This document shows positions 17,633 to 26,580 of a stretch of DNA of 64,000 nt, one piece after another. The position numbers and the translations under genes were made by a program. The notes beneath the pieces are model-generated. The model was not told where the DNA came from, did not search any database, and saw nothing but the letters and a program-made list of their open reading frames with translations. The DNA is from Mycobacterium gordonae (GTDB taxonomy: Bacteria > Actinomycetota > Actinomycetes > Mycobacteriales > Mycobacteriaceae): NCBI RefSeq assembly GCF_017086405.1, contig NZ_CP070974.1, positions 124,001 to 188,000 on the forward strand, given 5' to 3'. Each line of letters starts with the position of its first letter. Position 1 is the first letter of the stretch.

Positions 17633-18262
17633 AAGTCAGCATGTCGAGGAGTCTCAGATCGGTGATGTGGTGCAGGTTCGCGCCTAGTGTGCCCTCGTTG
17701 CCGAGTACCGCGCGTAGCCGCGTGAGCGCTTCGGACTCAGTATTGGTGATCAAGTCGTCACGAATGGCGGGCCAGTAGGCGGCTCTCTGGTATTTCAGAC
17801 GCGGGTAGCGGTCGGCGGCTTGCTCAGCGAGCTGGCGGTACACATCGGTCACCTTGGAATCAAGGATGGGGATAGCCGCGGGGCGCTTGATGTGAAGTAC
17901 CTTGCTGATTTTCGATCGAGCCACGTTGGTTGGCGCGTCCTGTTCAAAGTGCCGGTAGAACGATTCGAGTTGGTCGTAGAGACCATTTCGGATATTCGGC
18001 TCAGCGCGTAGAAGATCAGCGTCGGCTGGCGGCCACGGCGCGCTGGTTGCACGTTCGACAACCATACGAGTTGCTCTTCCGATATACGTGAATAGATGAC
18101 CCATGTACGGGCTACTTCCGCACGAGTAAGCACTTCCGGGTCGCCGGGACCAGGCAAGTCGTAGTCGACGATGGTCCGGCCCGGATACTGCCGCAGCTGG
18201 GCCACACACTCTTCGATCGACCGCTCCCTGCCGGCGATCACAATGACTTCTGAAGTAGACAC
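17625..18262 (-). pseudogene. DUF6308-family gene with one frameshift
   Basis: From a GTG at 18262 the frame reads SERSIEEC-type sequence through TIVDYDLPGPGDPEVLTRAE and VARTWVIYSRISEEQLVWL. It then continues one frame over as VERATSAPWPPADADLLRAE, ISKVLHIKRPAAIPILDSKV and LRLLDMLTWQ at the stop. The order matches DUF6308, whose function is not known. A single base appears to be missing at about 18053 (tggttgtcg where tggttggtcg would restore WLVERA). It is either a recent lesion or a sequencing error. Confidence 0.75.
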
Positions 18263-18404
18263 CCTGTCACTCTCACATGTCCAAGAATGCGAGCGCAAAG
18301 TCGCGATCGCGGTTACGATCCCCAATCCAACCGTCACAAGTAGTGGTCTTTGCCCAGACTAGCTGCGAGTCCCATACATCGCGGCGCCCGACGTATCGTC
18401 GAAA

Positions 18405-19541
18405 TTGGTTGAGACGGACTTCGCATATGAACAGCTCAGCGCCGAATGGCTCTGCGGAGCCTTGGCTGAATCGGTTATCGGTGTGGGCATGGAGGTCTAC
18501 GGCCGCGGACCCCTGCTGGATACCGCAGAAAATCTCGACCTGGCTCGCATGTTGGCGCACCGGGGACTGGACGCCTCGACCCCTGACATCTTCCGCATCG
18601 CTCAGACCGTGGCGTGGTGCCGCTGGACGGACATCGCGTCCGGCCTCGGCGCCGACCCCGAGGAGCTACGCGAGGTGCTCAACCTGTCCATGTCGCGATT
18701 GAGCGAGTTCCTTGATGCCGCATGCCGATACGTGTGCGCCCCCACGCAGGCCGACTGGCGCCACGCCGACATTGAGCACCAAAGGAACCTCAAGCGTCGC
18801 GCGCTGATCGAGTCCCTGCTCTATGGCACCGCTACCGACACCGACACCGCCGTCGTGGCTGGTCTTTTGGGCTACCGCCTGGACCTGCCGCACACCGCGG
18901 CTGTCATCTGGTCTGATCGAGGCGACGACGATGCAGCCGCTCTGGTGGACGCCGCTAGAGCGTTGATCGAAGCCTGCGCCGGCCAGTCGCTTTCAGTGAC
19001 GTCCGGCGCCCAATCCCAATGGGTGTGGGCACACCAGGTGGAATGTGTTGATCCTGGTCAGATCGAGGCGGCCATCGCGCCGCAGGTGTACATGGCGCTC
19101 GGTGGCCCCGGCTACGGCATTACAGGCTTCGTCCGCAGCCACCGCGACGCTTTGGCCACCCAGCGCATAATGGCCCAGTTGAAGTGCCCCTAGCGGGTCC
19201 TGCACAGTTCGACGCAACTGCAGCTCATCGGGCTGGTGGCGAAAAATCGTGCAGAAGCAATTGATTTCATTGAGAAGACACTGGGGGATTTCGCATTCGC
19301 CTCCCCGTCCATACACGCCTCAGTACTGGCCTACATCGAAGCCGGCTGCAACGTCACGCACGCAGCGAAAACTTTGTTCACCCACCGCAACACCATGTTG
19401 AATCGACTTGACACGGCGCAACGCCTGCTGCCACGACCTCTAAAGGAGAACCTGATCGACGTCGCCGTCGCACTGGTGACGTTGCGGTGGATGTCAGGAC
19501 CCGACGCAGGAGCCACGCCGACTGTCCCACAACAACCATGA
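18405..19541 (+). pseudogene. PucR/CdaR-type transcriptional regulator with in-frame stop
   Basis: The frame opens at a TTG at 18405 and reads to a TAG at 19191-19193, then continues without shift to 19541. The second part contains the PucR-type C-terminal HTH (VLAYIEAGCNVTHAAKTLFT, HRNTMLNRLDTAQRLL). The first ~262 residues match the N-terminal and GGDEF-like portion of such regulators (GYRLDLPHTAAVIWSD; ATQRIMAQL). Without the stop the product would be ~378 aa. The part before the TAG lacks the HTH, so it should not bind DNA. Divergent from the DUF6308 gene. Confidence 0.75.
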
Positions 19542-19674
19542 ACCGCAGCGGGCCGCCCATAATGGGCGTACGTGATCGCAGGCGCTCGCGCCACACTGGC
19601 GCCAAGACGTTACCGGCTAAGCGAAGGGAGACCGGCCATCGACATCAGCTGCGGCCCAATGTCGTGCGCCTCCT

Positions 19675-20072
19675 ATGGCCAGGCATGGGTTTAGCGAGTT
19701 GGCAGAGCTGCGGCGCAAAGACATCGACCTCATGGCCGGCAGTGTGCGCGTGCGCCGGGCGGTGAAGCTGGCCCACCGACGCTTCGAGGTCACCACACCA
19801 AAAAGCACGCTCGGAATTCGAGACATCCCTATCCCGGCGACCCTGGCGCCACGCATCAACGCCCACCTGCGCTACCACGTTCACCGCAATGGCGAGGCAC
19901 TTCTTTTTCCTTCCGTTCTCGATCCCGGCCGCCACCTCTCACCGTCGGTCCTGTACCCAATGTTTCATCACGCGCGCGCCGCTGGCGGGCGCCCAGACTT
20001 GCGAGTCCCCGACTTGCGGCGCTGTCACCATTTCCTCATGGCGAAGGAAGGGCCCGCAGCCAACGCCTAGCA
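19675..20072 (+). pseudogene. Integrase catalytic-domain fragment
   Basis: It reads FSELAELRRKDIDLMAGSVR, VRRAVKLAHRRFEVTTPKST, LGIRDIPIPATLAPRINAHL and RYHVHRNGEALLFPSVLD, the central catalytic part of the same integrase family as 14010-16250. It keeps the Tyr codon (TAC) where the other copy has TAG. It begins abruptly near 19675 and passes into the inverted duplicate block at about 20085. Confidence 0.8.
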
Positions 20073-20084
20073 GTTGCGCACTCG

Positions 20085-20530
20085 GCAGGTCAAGCTGCCG
20101 CGGCAGCGGCCGCGCTGGGAGGGCACCCCGCGAAATCATGTATTAACGGTTTGTCGAGTGGTTTGTCGTCGCCAAGCAGGGCGGCAGGGGCGTGTTCATC
20201 ACTACCTTCGCGCTTCACCAGCGGTGTCCGGGAACAAGCCAAGCGGATCAAGGCGTGGATTGAACTCATCGACGCGAACGGCTTGCTCATCTATTGGTTC
20301 AGTGCGGCATCGACGTTCAGCCAGGGCAGTCCGTGACGCTGTCGTGCAAACTGCGGCCGTCAGCTAACCGACGGTAGAAGTCCATTCCTGACCGTCCCAC
20401 CAAACGGACCCCTGACTCGCCCGTCGGGTCGGCATACCAACCGGGGGGCGGTCCTGACGTTGGTTGACCACCTACGCCACCGAATTTGCCGGCTCCCAGG
20501 TCAGCGTCTACACGCTGATGAAGCTCCTGG
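20085..20530 (+). repeat. Inverted duplicate block, copy 2 (partner at 11324-11854)
   Basis: Same order as copy 1: kinase 3' tip (VKLPRQRPR, with TGG where copy 1 has the TAG stop), Mrr remnant, DUF2510 motif on the opposite strand, integrase C-terminal piece. About 80 bp between the Mrr stop and tcgtgcaaactgcgg are missing here. Confidence 0.85.
20147..20336 (+). pseudogene. Mrr-type restriction endonuclease C-terminal remnant, copy 2
   Basis: Nearly identical to the remnant at 11592-11803: AKQGGRGVFITT in one frame, SRFTSGVREQAKRIK and IELIDANGLL in another. The catalytic part is absent. Confidence 0.65.
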
Positions 20531-20673
20531 GCCACGAATCCATGGCCACCTCGCAGTGACCAGCGCTACGTCACCGCCGCGGCGGCGAAACGCGCATCGC
20601 CGCAGCACGCAAACCGCTGTACGGGCTCATCGCCGGACGAAACACGGAAGACGGTGGCAGCGACTCCCCATAG
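20460..20673 (+). pseudogene. Integrase C-terminal remnant
   Basis: Across frames it reads GSQVSVYTLMKLLGHESMAT, then QRYVTAAAAE and AARKPLYGLIAGRN, ending at a stop at 20671. This is the GH...Y end of a phage-type integrase (GHESMATSQRYV). The HxxR portion is not next to it. Confidence 0.75.
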
Positions 20674-20790
20674 GCTCAGCCTGGAACCGCATTTGAGTCC
20701 CGCACCTTCGGCGAGTACACGCCCCCGCCGGTGCATGATGCGAGGTGAACGAAGCGGCTAGTCGGTACACGTTTGCTAGGGAGGGATGAC

Positions 20791-22632
20791 TTGCAGGGAA
20801 GACCGTTTGGCCGATACCGGCTGATCGAGCTATTGGGTCGCGGCGGCATGGGCGAGGTGTGGCGTGCCTATGACACTGTCATCGACCGGACCGTGGCGAT
20901 TAAGATGCTGCTGCCGCACTTCGCTCAGGACAGAACCTTTGAGCAGCGGTTCCGTCGGGAAGCCCGCGCCGCTGCCCGCTTGGACGAACCTCACGCGGTT
21001 CCGATCTATGACGTCGGTGAGATTGACGGACGTCTCTATGTGGCCATGCGCCTCGTCAAAGGCCAAGAGCTGCAAACGCTGCTCAGCCACGGGCCACTAC
21101 AGCCGGACCGGGCCGTTGAGATCATCGGGCAGATCGCCTCGGCGCTCGATACAGCCCACAACGCTGCGCTGGTCCACCGCGATGTCAAGCCGTCCAACAT
21201 TCTGGTCACCAAAGACAACTTCGCGTACCTGATCGACTTCGGTATCGCGAGCGCTGCGGGAGACACCGGCATGACGACCACTGGCAGCCTCATTGGCACA
21301 TGGGCATACATGGCTCCGGAACGATTTAGCACCGGCGCGGACCACCGTGCCGACATCTACGCTTTGGCATGCGTTTTGCATGAATGCCTAACCGCAACCA
21401 GACCATTTCCGGGGAACAGTCTCGAACAGCAGTACGCGGCACACCTGTCGGCCCCGCCACCGCGCCCATCCGTCACGGTGACAGGACTCGCACCCTCGAT
21501 GGACGAAGTGATTGCCAGGGGAATGGCGAAAAGTCCCGAGCTTCGGTTCCAAAGCGCCACAGATCTGGCCAGGGCGGCCCGAGTTGCCCTCAGTCGTGGC
21601 GCTGCCCAACCGCATCCCCGCTCTGCGGAACGGTTCCCCACCGCACCGAATGCGCGCCAGCACGGGTCGCAAGCCGTCGACAAAGAGACACCTCCGAGCC
21701 CGAAGAAACCTCTCCGTGCATCGCCTTCTACTGAGACCGATCAGACAGGGAATGACGCGACTCCAGCACTACGGAACCAGCGACGCCGCATCGTTGTGAG
21801 TTTGATCGGTTCGAGCGCGGCGATCGTGGCAGTTATAACGGTTGTGAGCCTCTTCGTAGTCAGCGGCAAGCACGCATCGTCGTGGTCTCAGACCGTCGCT
21901 TTCCATTTGTCCGACAGCTTCGGGGTAGCGGTCGACCGCAGCGGTGCTGTGTACGCCACGGGCATCAACCGTTCGGGTCCAGCTGAGGTCACCATCCTCG
22001 CTGCCGGATCGAACACACCCACTACCCTGCCACTGACGAATGTTGAACCCCGTGGTGTTGCCGTCGACAGCACCGGAGCGGTTTACGTGGCCGATGCCGC
22101 AGGCAATCAAGTGGTCAAACTTCATGCCGGACAACAGACAACGCTGCCTTTCGTCGGGCTCAATAGGCCCCTCGGGGTCGCGACTGACAACTCAAACGCG
22201 GTCTACGTCGCTGACACCCGCAACAACCGTGTCCTCAAACTGGCCGCTGGATCCACACAACAAGCCGAACTGCCCTTCACCGGCCTCAACAACCCTCACG
22301 CTCTTGCCATTGACAACGCTGGCGACGTGTATGTCACTGACGGCATCAATAGCCGAGTACTTAAGCTCGTCGCCAAAATGAAATACCAGCTGCCGCTGCC
22401 CCTTCGAGGCTTCGCAGACGCCTATGGCCTTGCTGCCGACACGAAAGGAGCGGTCTACGTTGTCGACCACGACCACGACGGTCGAGTCGTCAAGTTAGCC
22501 CCCGATTCCAACCAACAGGCTGTGCTGCCGTTTAAAGGCCTTCAATTTCCGCATGGTGTGGCAATTGACAGCAACGGCTCCATCTACGTCGCAGATGGGA
22601 ACAACCAGGTAATTAAGCTGGAAGAGCGCTAG
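20791..22632 (+). CDS. PknD-like Ser/Thr kinase with NHL beta-propeller (613 aa)
   Basis: Kinase domain about residues 5-262 (GRGGMGEV, VAIK, HRDVKPSN, DFG, APERF), Pro/Lys-rich linker, membrane span near residues 332-357, then six NHL-type blades with the repeat VAVD..G.VYVAD..NNRV.KL. The outside propeller should bind an external ligand or cell-wall partner, as in M. tuberculosis PknD. I chose the TTG at 20791 because GGGAGGG lies just upstream and the neighbouring kinases start in the same way; the upstream TTG at 20773 has no such site. Confidence 0.92.
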   Translation: MQGRPFGRYRLIELLGRGGMGEVWRAYDTVIDRTVAIKMLLPHFAQDRTFEQRFRREARAAARLDEPHAVPIYDVGEIDGRLYVAMRLVKGQELQTLLSHGPLQPDRAVEIIGQIASALDTAHNAALVHRDVKPSNILVTKDNFAYLIDFGIASAAGDTGMTTTGSLIGTWAYMAPERFSTGADHRADIYALACVLHECLTATRPFPGNSLEQQYAAHLSAPPPRPSVTVTGLAPSMDEVIARGMAKSPELRFQSATDLARAARVALSRGAAQPHPRSAERFPTAPNARQHGSQAVDKETPPSPKKPLRASPSTETDQTGNDATPALRNQRRRIVVSLIGSSAAIVAVITVVSLFVVSGKHASSWSQTVAFHLSDSFGVAVDRSGAVYATGINRSGPAEVTILAAGSNTPTTLPLTNVEPRGVAVDSTGAVYVADAAGNQVVKLHAGQQTTLPFVGLNRPLGVATDNSNAVYVADTRNNRVLKLAAGSTQQAELPFTGLNNPHALAIDNAGDVYVTDGINSRVLKLVAKMKYQLPLPLRGFADAYGLAADTKGAVYVVDHDHDGRVVKLAPDSNQQAVLPFKGLQFPHGVAIDSNGSIYVADGNNQVIKLEER

Positions 22633-22825
22633 CACGCACGAACGCAAAGCGCGAAGAGGGCAATAGCCTTGTCCGCCTCCCCGTCGACCGAAGAAGAGTT
22701 ACCAAGCCGCCTTTCGTCTAGGGCGTCGAGGTCGGGTGTCCCGGTGGCTGTGGGTGCGCTTGCGCTGGCGCCGCCTACGACGATCACGGAAACCTCGCCT
22801 ACTGCGGAGCCGCAAGTTTAAGGCT

Positions 22826-22950
22826 GATCACAGCGTGGTGAAGGTGAGGGTCCACGGCCCCCGTGTGTTGTACACGTGGAACGTGGTGCGCGCGCTCGCG
22901 CGGGATGTCGTCGTGCCGGTAACGCGTTGGGAAATGTTCTATCCGGTGGT
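22826..22950 (-). pseudogene. Truncated copy of the 16407-16847 lipoprotein
   Basis: The minus strand matches the last ~40 codons of the lipoprotein almost exactly (STSQRVTGTTT..., TTFHVYNTRGPWTLTFT). Similarity ends at about 22945 and no signal peptide or start is present. Confidence 0.75.
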
Positions 22951-23622
22951 CACCTCGACAAGCCAGCAGAGCAGGGCTGTCCCGTCGGTGCAAGAAAGTG
23001 TCGTCGGGACCGTTACAAGGAGGGGATGAGGTTGTCACGTCGAGTGGTTGCCGGGCGGTACGCCGAGATTGCCAACACGCGGCCCGTCAAGTGATGGCCG
23101 TGCAAGTTGTCTGATCGCCCACACCGAGGGCCATCCACAAGTTCTGATCACTGCTTGCCTTGACCGCGCCGTCGCGGTCAAGGCCCTTCCATCCGCGCAT
23201 CCGATGGAGGCGCCGGGTCGCCCGGCGGGACTGAGGTTCGGTGACCTGGCCGAGCAACCACGTGCCGTACGCCTCTTTGGCCGACCGCCGCTCACCCGCG
23301 GGGCTACCCGCTCGAGGAACCGGCCCCAGAGCGACGGACCCTTCTCGCGGCTGCGCGTGGTCGACATGGTGGCGACAGCCTAATTCTTAGTTTGCCGGAT
23401 AGGTCGCATTTCGTCGGGGTGGCCGGGCACTGGCGGCTCATCGCGCGGCACGCTCGCGGCCTATCTCACAGTCACGTTCTAAGGTGGTCGGGTGCGTCTG
23501 GTAAGCGCCTTCGACGAAGCGGTGTGCCTTAGACGCGTTGACGATTCCGTCGAAAACGTCGTATTGCATGGCGGGCAACGGCACACCGCTTTCTTATCCG
23601 GGTGGGCTGGTCCCGGGTCCGC
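22951..23622. other. Stretch without a supported gene; one perfect inverted repeat
   Basis: Overlapping open frames exist on both strands, but none shows a recognisable domain or good start. The only structure I see is CCTTGACCGCG...CGCGGTCAAGG at 23158-23183, an 11-bp perfect dyad with a 4-base loop and no T-run. Confidence 0.5.
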
Positions 23623-23898
23623 TCACCAAAGTGCAATGACCTCAAGTGCGTTTTCGAGCCCGGCGAAGTCGATAATGTTTCGGATGGCTAGGGCTGCGTT
23701 GTTAGCGACTGCCACAGCCGCGATCATCACGTCTACGCGCCGCCGACCGCCAGGTGTACGTCCAGCCGTGACCACAGTGGCGCACAGTTCCCGGTAGACG
23801 TCGGCCTCACGTTGGGCAAAGGGCAGGCCATCTCCGTAGGCGTTGCGCAATTTGATCAGTAAAAATGTTGTCCAACAGTCTTGGCGAGTCCCCGTTAC
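23623..23898 (-). pseudogene. vapC (PIN-domain toxin) 3' fragment
   Basis: The minus strand reads LRNAYGDGLPFAQREADVYR, then GRRRVDVMIAAVAVANNAAL and RNIIDFAGLENALEVIAL, the C-terminal half of a VapC PIN domain (conserved D..IAA.A and RN..DF). The N-terminal half with the first acidic residues is missing; it is cut at the IS3 end. No antitoxin gene is adjacent. Confidence 0.72.
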
Positions 23899-23940
23899 TG
23901 AGTCCACCCCGTTTTGGAGTCGGGTTTGTTTGATCCGGAT

Positions 23941-24816
23941 TCAGTTGATCTCGCAGGCCACCGGGGTGTGGGTGTGCCGGCAAGCCGCAGCGTACTCGGC
24001 GGGGGTTCGATAGCCCAGCGCCGAATGGCGGTGTCGGTGATTATGTTCGTGCTTGAAATCGCCGATCACCACGCGGGCCTCGAACAGGGTGTTCCAGTGG
24101 TTGCGGTTGAGGCACTCCTTACGTAGCCGGTTGTTGAACGACTCGATATGCCCATTGATCCACGGGCATCCTGGTGGGATGTAGAGCAGGCCGGTTTTGT
24201 TCTCGCAGAATCGTTGCAGCGCTTGGGAAACCAGCTCCGGGCCGTTGTCCATGCGCAGCACCTTCGGCGGTCCGCCGGCCACCGCGAACGCCGTCTCGAG
24301 TTCGGTCACGAGACGTTCGGCGGTGATGGAGCGCTCCACGATGTTCAGCAGCGACTCGCGGGTGTGCTCGTCGAGCATCGAGGCGATCTTGATGGCCTTG
24401 CCGTCGGTGGTGGAGTCGAACTGGAAATCGATCGCCCACACCACGTTCGGTGCATCGGCTACCACCGGCGGGACCGAGGACACCCCAGACCGCTTACGCG
24501 GCGAGCGGATCTTGACCTGCAGGCCCTCCTCGCGCCACAGCCGATGGACTTTCTTCTGGTTGACCTCACGACCCACGTCGTAGCGCAAGGCCGCCCAGGC
24601 GCGCCGGAACCCGTGGCAGGGGTGTTTGGTGGCGTAGGAGCGCAGCCAGGCTCGCATCTGGGCGTCTGGATCATCCGGAGTCTGCGCCGCGGGCAAGCGG
24701 CGGTAGGTGGAGCGGGCCAGCCCAACGGCCTTGCACGCCAGTCGTTCCGACATACTCAGCGTGTCCTTGAGCATGTCCACGGCGCGCCGCTTGGCAGCTG
24801 GGCTCAGAATTTTCCC
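23941..24816 (-). CDS. IS3-family OrfB transposase domain, read by -1 frameshift
   Basis: A shift at heptamer GGGAAAA (24810-24816; phase G GGA AAA) continues OrfA as ILSPAAKRRAVDMLKDTLS, a typical OrfA/OrfB joint. The DDE core is present: Asp in WAIDFQFD, Asp in RMDNGPE, Glu in NGHIESFN. It has the usual C-terminal HRHSALGYRTPAEYA. An internal GTG at 24780 is a poor independent start. Confidence 0.9.
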   Translation of the reverse strand, partial: GKILSPAAKRRAVDMLKDTLSMSERLACKAVGLARSTYRRLPAAQTPDDPDAQMRAWLRSYATKHPCHGFRRAWAALRYDVGREVNQKKVHRLWREEGLQVKIRSPRKRSGVSSVPPVVADAPNVVWAIDFQFDSTTDGKAIKIASMLDEHTRESLLNIVERSITAERLVTELETAFAVAGGPPKVLRMDNGPELVSQALQRFCENKTGLLYIPPGCPWINGHIESFNNRLRKECLNRNHWNTLFEARVVIGDFKHEHNHRHRHSALGYRTPAEYAAACRHTHTPVACEIN

Positions 24817-25094
24817 TTCGCGACCTCCCGCAGCGCGTCCTTCTCCAGTTCGGCCTCGGCCAGCAGCCTCTTCAAGCGCGTGTTCTGCTCGCGCAACTCC
24901 CGTAGCTCTTTGGCGGCGTCGGTGTCCATGCCGCCGTAGGCGCGGCGCCAGTTGTACAGCGTGGCGGCTGAGACACCCAACTCGGCAGCGATCTCGTCAC
25001 CGGTCTTGCCTTCAGCAGCCAGCTCGTCCGCGCGGCGCAACTTGCGCACGATGTCCTCCGCGGAATGCCGCTTACGACCAGCCATGTGTTTCAT
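24804..25094 (-). CDS. IS3-family OrfA (96 aa)
   Basis: HTH_Tnp_1-type domain (SAEDIVRKLRRADELAAEGK, then IAAELGVSAATLYNWRRAYG) plus leucine-zipper helix (LREQNTRLKRLLAEAELEK). I chose the ATG at 25094 (MKHMAGRKRH), not the one at 25148, which lies in the terminal repeat. The stop is two codons after the slippery heptamer. Confidence 0.9.
   Translation of the reverse strand: MKHMAGRKRHSAEDIVRKLRRADELAAEGKTGDEIAAELGVSAATLYNWRRAYGGMDTDAAKELRELREQNTRLKRLLAEAELEKDALREVAKGKF
24810..24816 (-). other. Programmed -1 frameshift site of the second IS3 element
   Basis: GGGAAAA on the minus strand, in phase G GGA AAA with orfA, followed by TTC TGA. The -1 frame opens directly into orfB. Confidence 0.75.
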
Positions 25095-25147
25095 CGTCCC
25101 TTCCAGCCCGACCTCGGGCCACAGGACTCTAAAACAAGCTGGACTCA

Positions 25148-25469
25148 TTCACGGGGAACACGCCAGTCTGGCCTGTTCATTGGTGGATGGCTAGGCGGCC
25201 AACCGTAGCCCACCGGTTGACACGCAGCCGCTGCAACTCCGAGACCGGATCACATCGGTCTGCCATCACGGCGTGCTTGTCAGCGAGCAGACGGAAGAGG
25301 GTTATTGCGTTACCAGAACACGATGGTCGTCCGGCGCGATCGCCGCTCTCACTTGAAACGATCGGGCTCCGCGCAGGCCTTCGTGGATCCCGGCTCCAAG
25401 AGCCGGTCGAAAAGCTTGCAGACGTAGCGTCGTGAGGACCTCTAAGCTCACAATGGGAGGATCACGCTG
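25148..25469. other. Stretch without a supported gene
   Basis: A minus-strand open frame (25302-25499) ends in SFQVRAAIAPDDHRVLVTQ, faintly like a RelE/HigB-type toxin C-terminus, but it lacks a start and overlaps the next promoter. I see nothing else. Confidence 0.4.
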
Positions 25470-25829
25470 ATGAAGTTCACCAAGATTGGCTGCTTGCACC
25501 TACACGAGCGAATTCGGCCGGGGCTGTTCGTGATCGTTGCAGCAACGACGAGCATGGCCTTCGCCACCCCGCCACAGGCACGTGCTGAGACCCCCTTGGC
25601 CGCTTTCTGTGGTGACAACGCGGCCCAACTTCAGAGAACCTCACACGAGGCCGGCCTTGACCCAGCCGAATGGGCCGGTGACCCGAAAAACCTTGCGAGG
25701 TTCGGTTTTCAAGGACCCGGTGACATCGACACCCTCTACCACATGGTCATTGACAGCGGCGCGCCGAACATCACGTCGCATTGGTCAAACGAGAATGGTC
25801 GCATCGAATGGCGTTGCTCGGGCCAGTGA
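25470..25829 (+). CDS. Small secreted protein (119 aa)
   Basis: Signal peptide with hydrophobic core at about residues 18-35 and an AQARA-ET type cleavage site near residue 39. The mature ~80 residues contain two Cys that could form one disulfide. The ATG at 25470 has GGGAGG about 10 bases upstream. No family recognised. Confidence 0.7.
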   Translation: MKFTKIGCLHLHERIRPGLFVIVAATTSMAFATPPQARAETPLAAFCGDNAAQLQRTSHEAGLDPAEWAGDPKNLARFGFQGPGDIDTLYHMVIDSGAPNITSHWSNENGRIEWRCSGQ

Positions 25830-25875
25830 CCGTGTAGGGATCCTGGCGCATCCCCACACTCAGCGCGGTGCAGCG

Positions 25876-26361
25876 TTAGGACATGTGCGGCAGGCTGCCC
25901 CAGTTGACGCCCCAGGTGGCGATCTTGGTGTCTACGGACTTGGGGTGTTCGAAGCCTTCGAGTGTCGACGTGGCTGTGCCGCTGGCCATGTAGGACCCGG
26001 GTTTGAGGGCGATGAGTTGATCGTCGTTGGGGAATTGCACGGAGTAGGAGCCGCCGTCGTGGACGTCGATCACTGCGCTGTAGTCGCGGCGGAAAACGTC
26101 TGTCGCTCCGCTGTTTTGGTCTCCGTAGCCGACCTGCATGTGGAACTCGAGGGTGACTGGTGCGCTGGGCAGGTTGGTCTGGCAGTTGGAGGCGTTCATC
26201 CGGCTGCCGGCGTATTTGGCGCCGCCGAGGTCGTAGGCGAACGGTTGGTCGACGGAGAACTGGCAGCGGATGAAGATCACGTCAGTGTGTGCTGTCGGGG
26301 TGGCCGCGGCTGCGGCCAGTGCCGCCGCCGCGGCGGCGGCTATACGGGCGGTGGTGAACAC
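25876..26361 (-). CDS. Secreted protein (161 aa)
   Basis: An Ala-rich signal peptide (residues 1-26), then a beta-rich domain with two Cys (IRCQF and NCQTNLP) that probably pair. The C-terminus carries WGVNWGSLPHMS. The fragment just upstream (26417-26580) ends in a similar WGVKNSG region and has a related Cys pattern, so the two may be tandem paralogues. No named family recognised. Confidence 0.68.
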   Translation of the reverse strand: MFTTARIAAAAAAALAAAAATPTAHTDVIFIRCQFSVDQPFAYDLGGAKYAGSRMNASNCQTNLPSAPVTLEFHMQVGYGDQNSGATDVFRRDYSAVIDVHDGGSYSVQFPNDDQLIALKPGSYMASGTATSTLEGFEHPKSVDTKIATWGVNWGSLPHMS

Positions 26362-26416
26362 GGTGTGTTGTTCCTCTCGGGGTGGCGCAACCGCGCAGGG
26401 GCGCGGGTGGGTTGGG

Positions 26417-26580
26417 TCAGGGGCAGTTGACGGTGACCTGGAACGGCACGGTCAAGTCTTGCCCGGAGTTCTTGACTCCCCAGGCTTTGCCGGTGAGGCA
26501 GCGCATACCGGCCGCCGTCGAGCAACCCACGGGTGGGGCCGGGGAAATGCCGCTTGGCGGCGTGCAGGAGCTGACCCATG
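26417..26580 (-). pseudogene. Fragment of a secreted-type protein
   Basis: The minus strand reads SCTPPSGISPAPPVGCSTAA, MRCLTGKAWGVKNSG and LTVPFQVTVNCP to a stop. It has no start or signal peptide; the reading overlaps the 3' end of moxR in another frame. Probably a C-terminal piece left by a deletion that joined it to the ATPase gene. Confidence 0.45.

Larger units (their letters stand above)
23899..25147 (-). mobile_element. IS3-family insertion sequence
   Basis: Terminal inverted repeats of about 24 bp: tgagtccaccccgttttgg at the left, and tgagtccagcttgttttag read from the right, both followed by agtc. It contains orfA and orfB on the minus strand with an in-phase slippery heptamer. I could not see a convincing direct repeat at the flanks (ttac / ttca), so the surroundings may have been rearranged after insertion. 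Confidence 0.88.

Noticed and set aside
16094..19193. Two TAG codons inside otherwise readable genes, suggesting amber suppression
   Set aside because: The same genes also carry frameshifts or truncations nearby, no suppressor tRNA or special element is seen, and intact genes in the window use TAG as a normal stop.
23048..23383. Open frames on both strands of about 110 codons
   Set aside because: Both strands are open for the same length, neither has a domain or ribosome site, and the stretch is GC-rich, so chance frames are likely.
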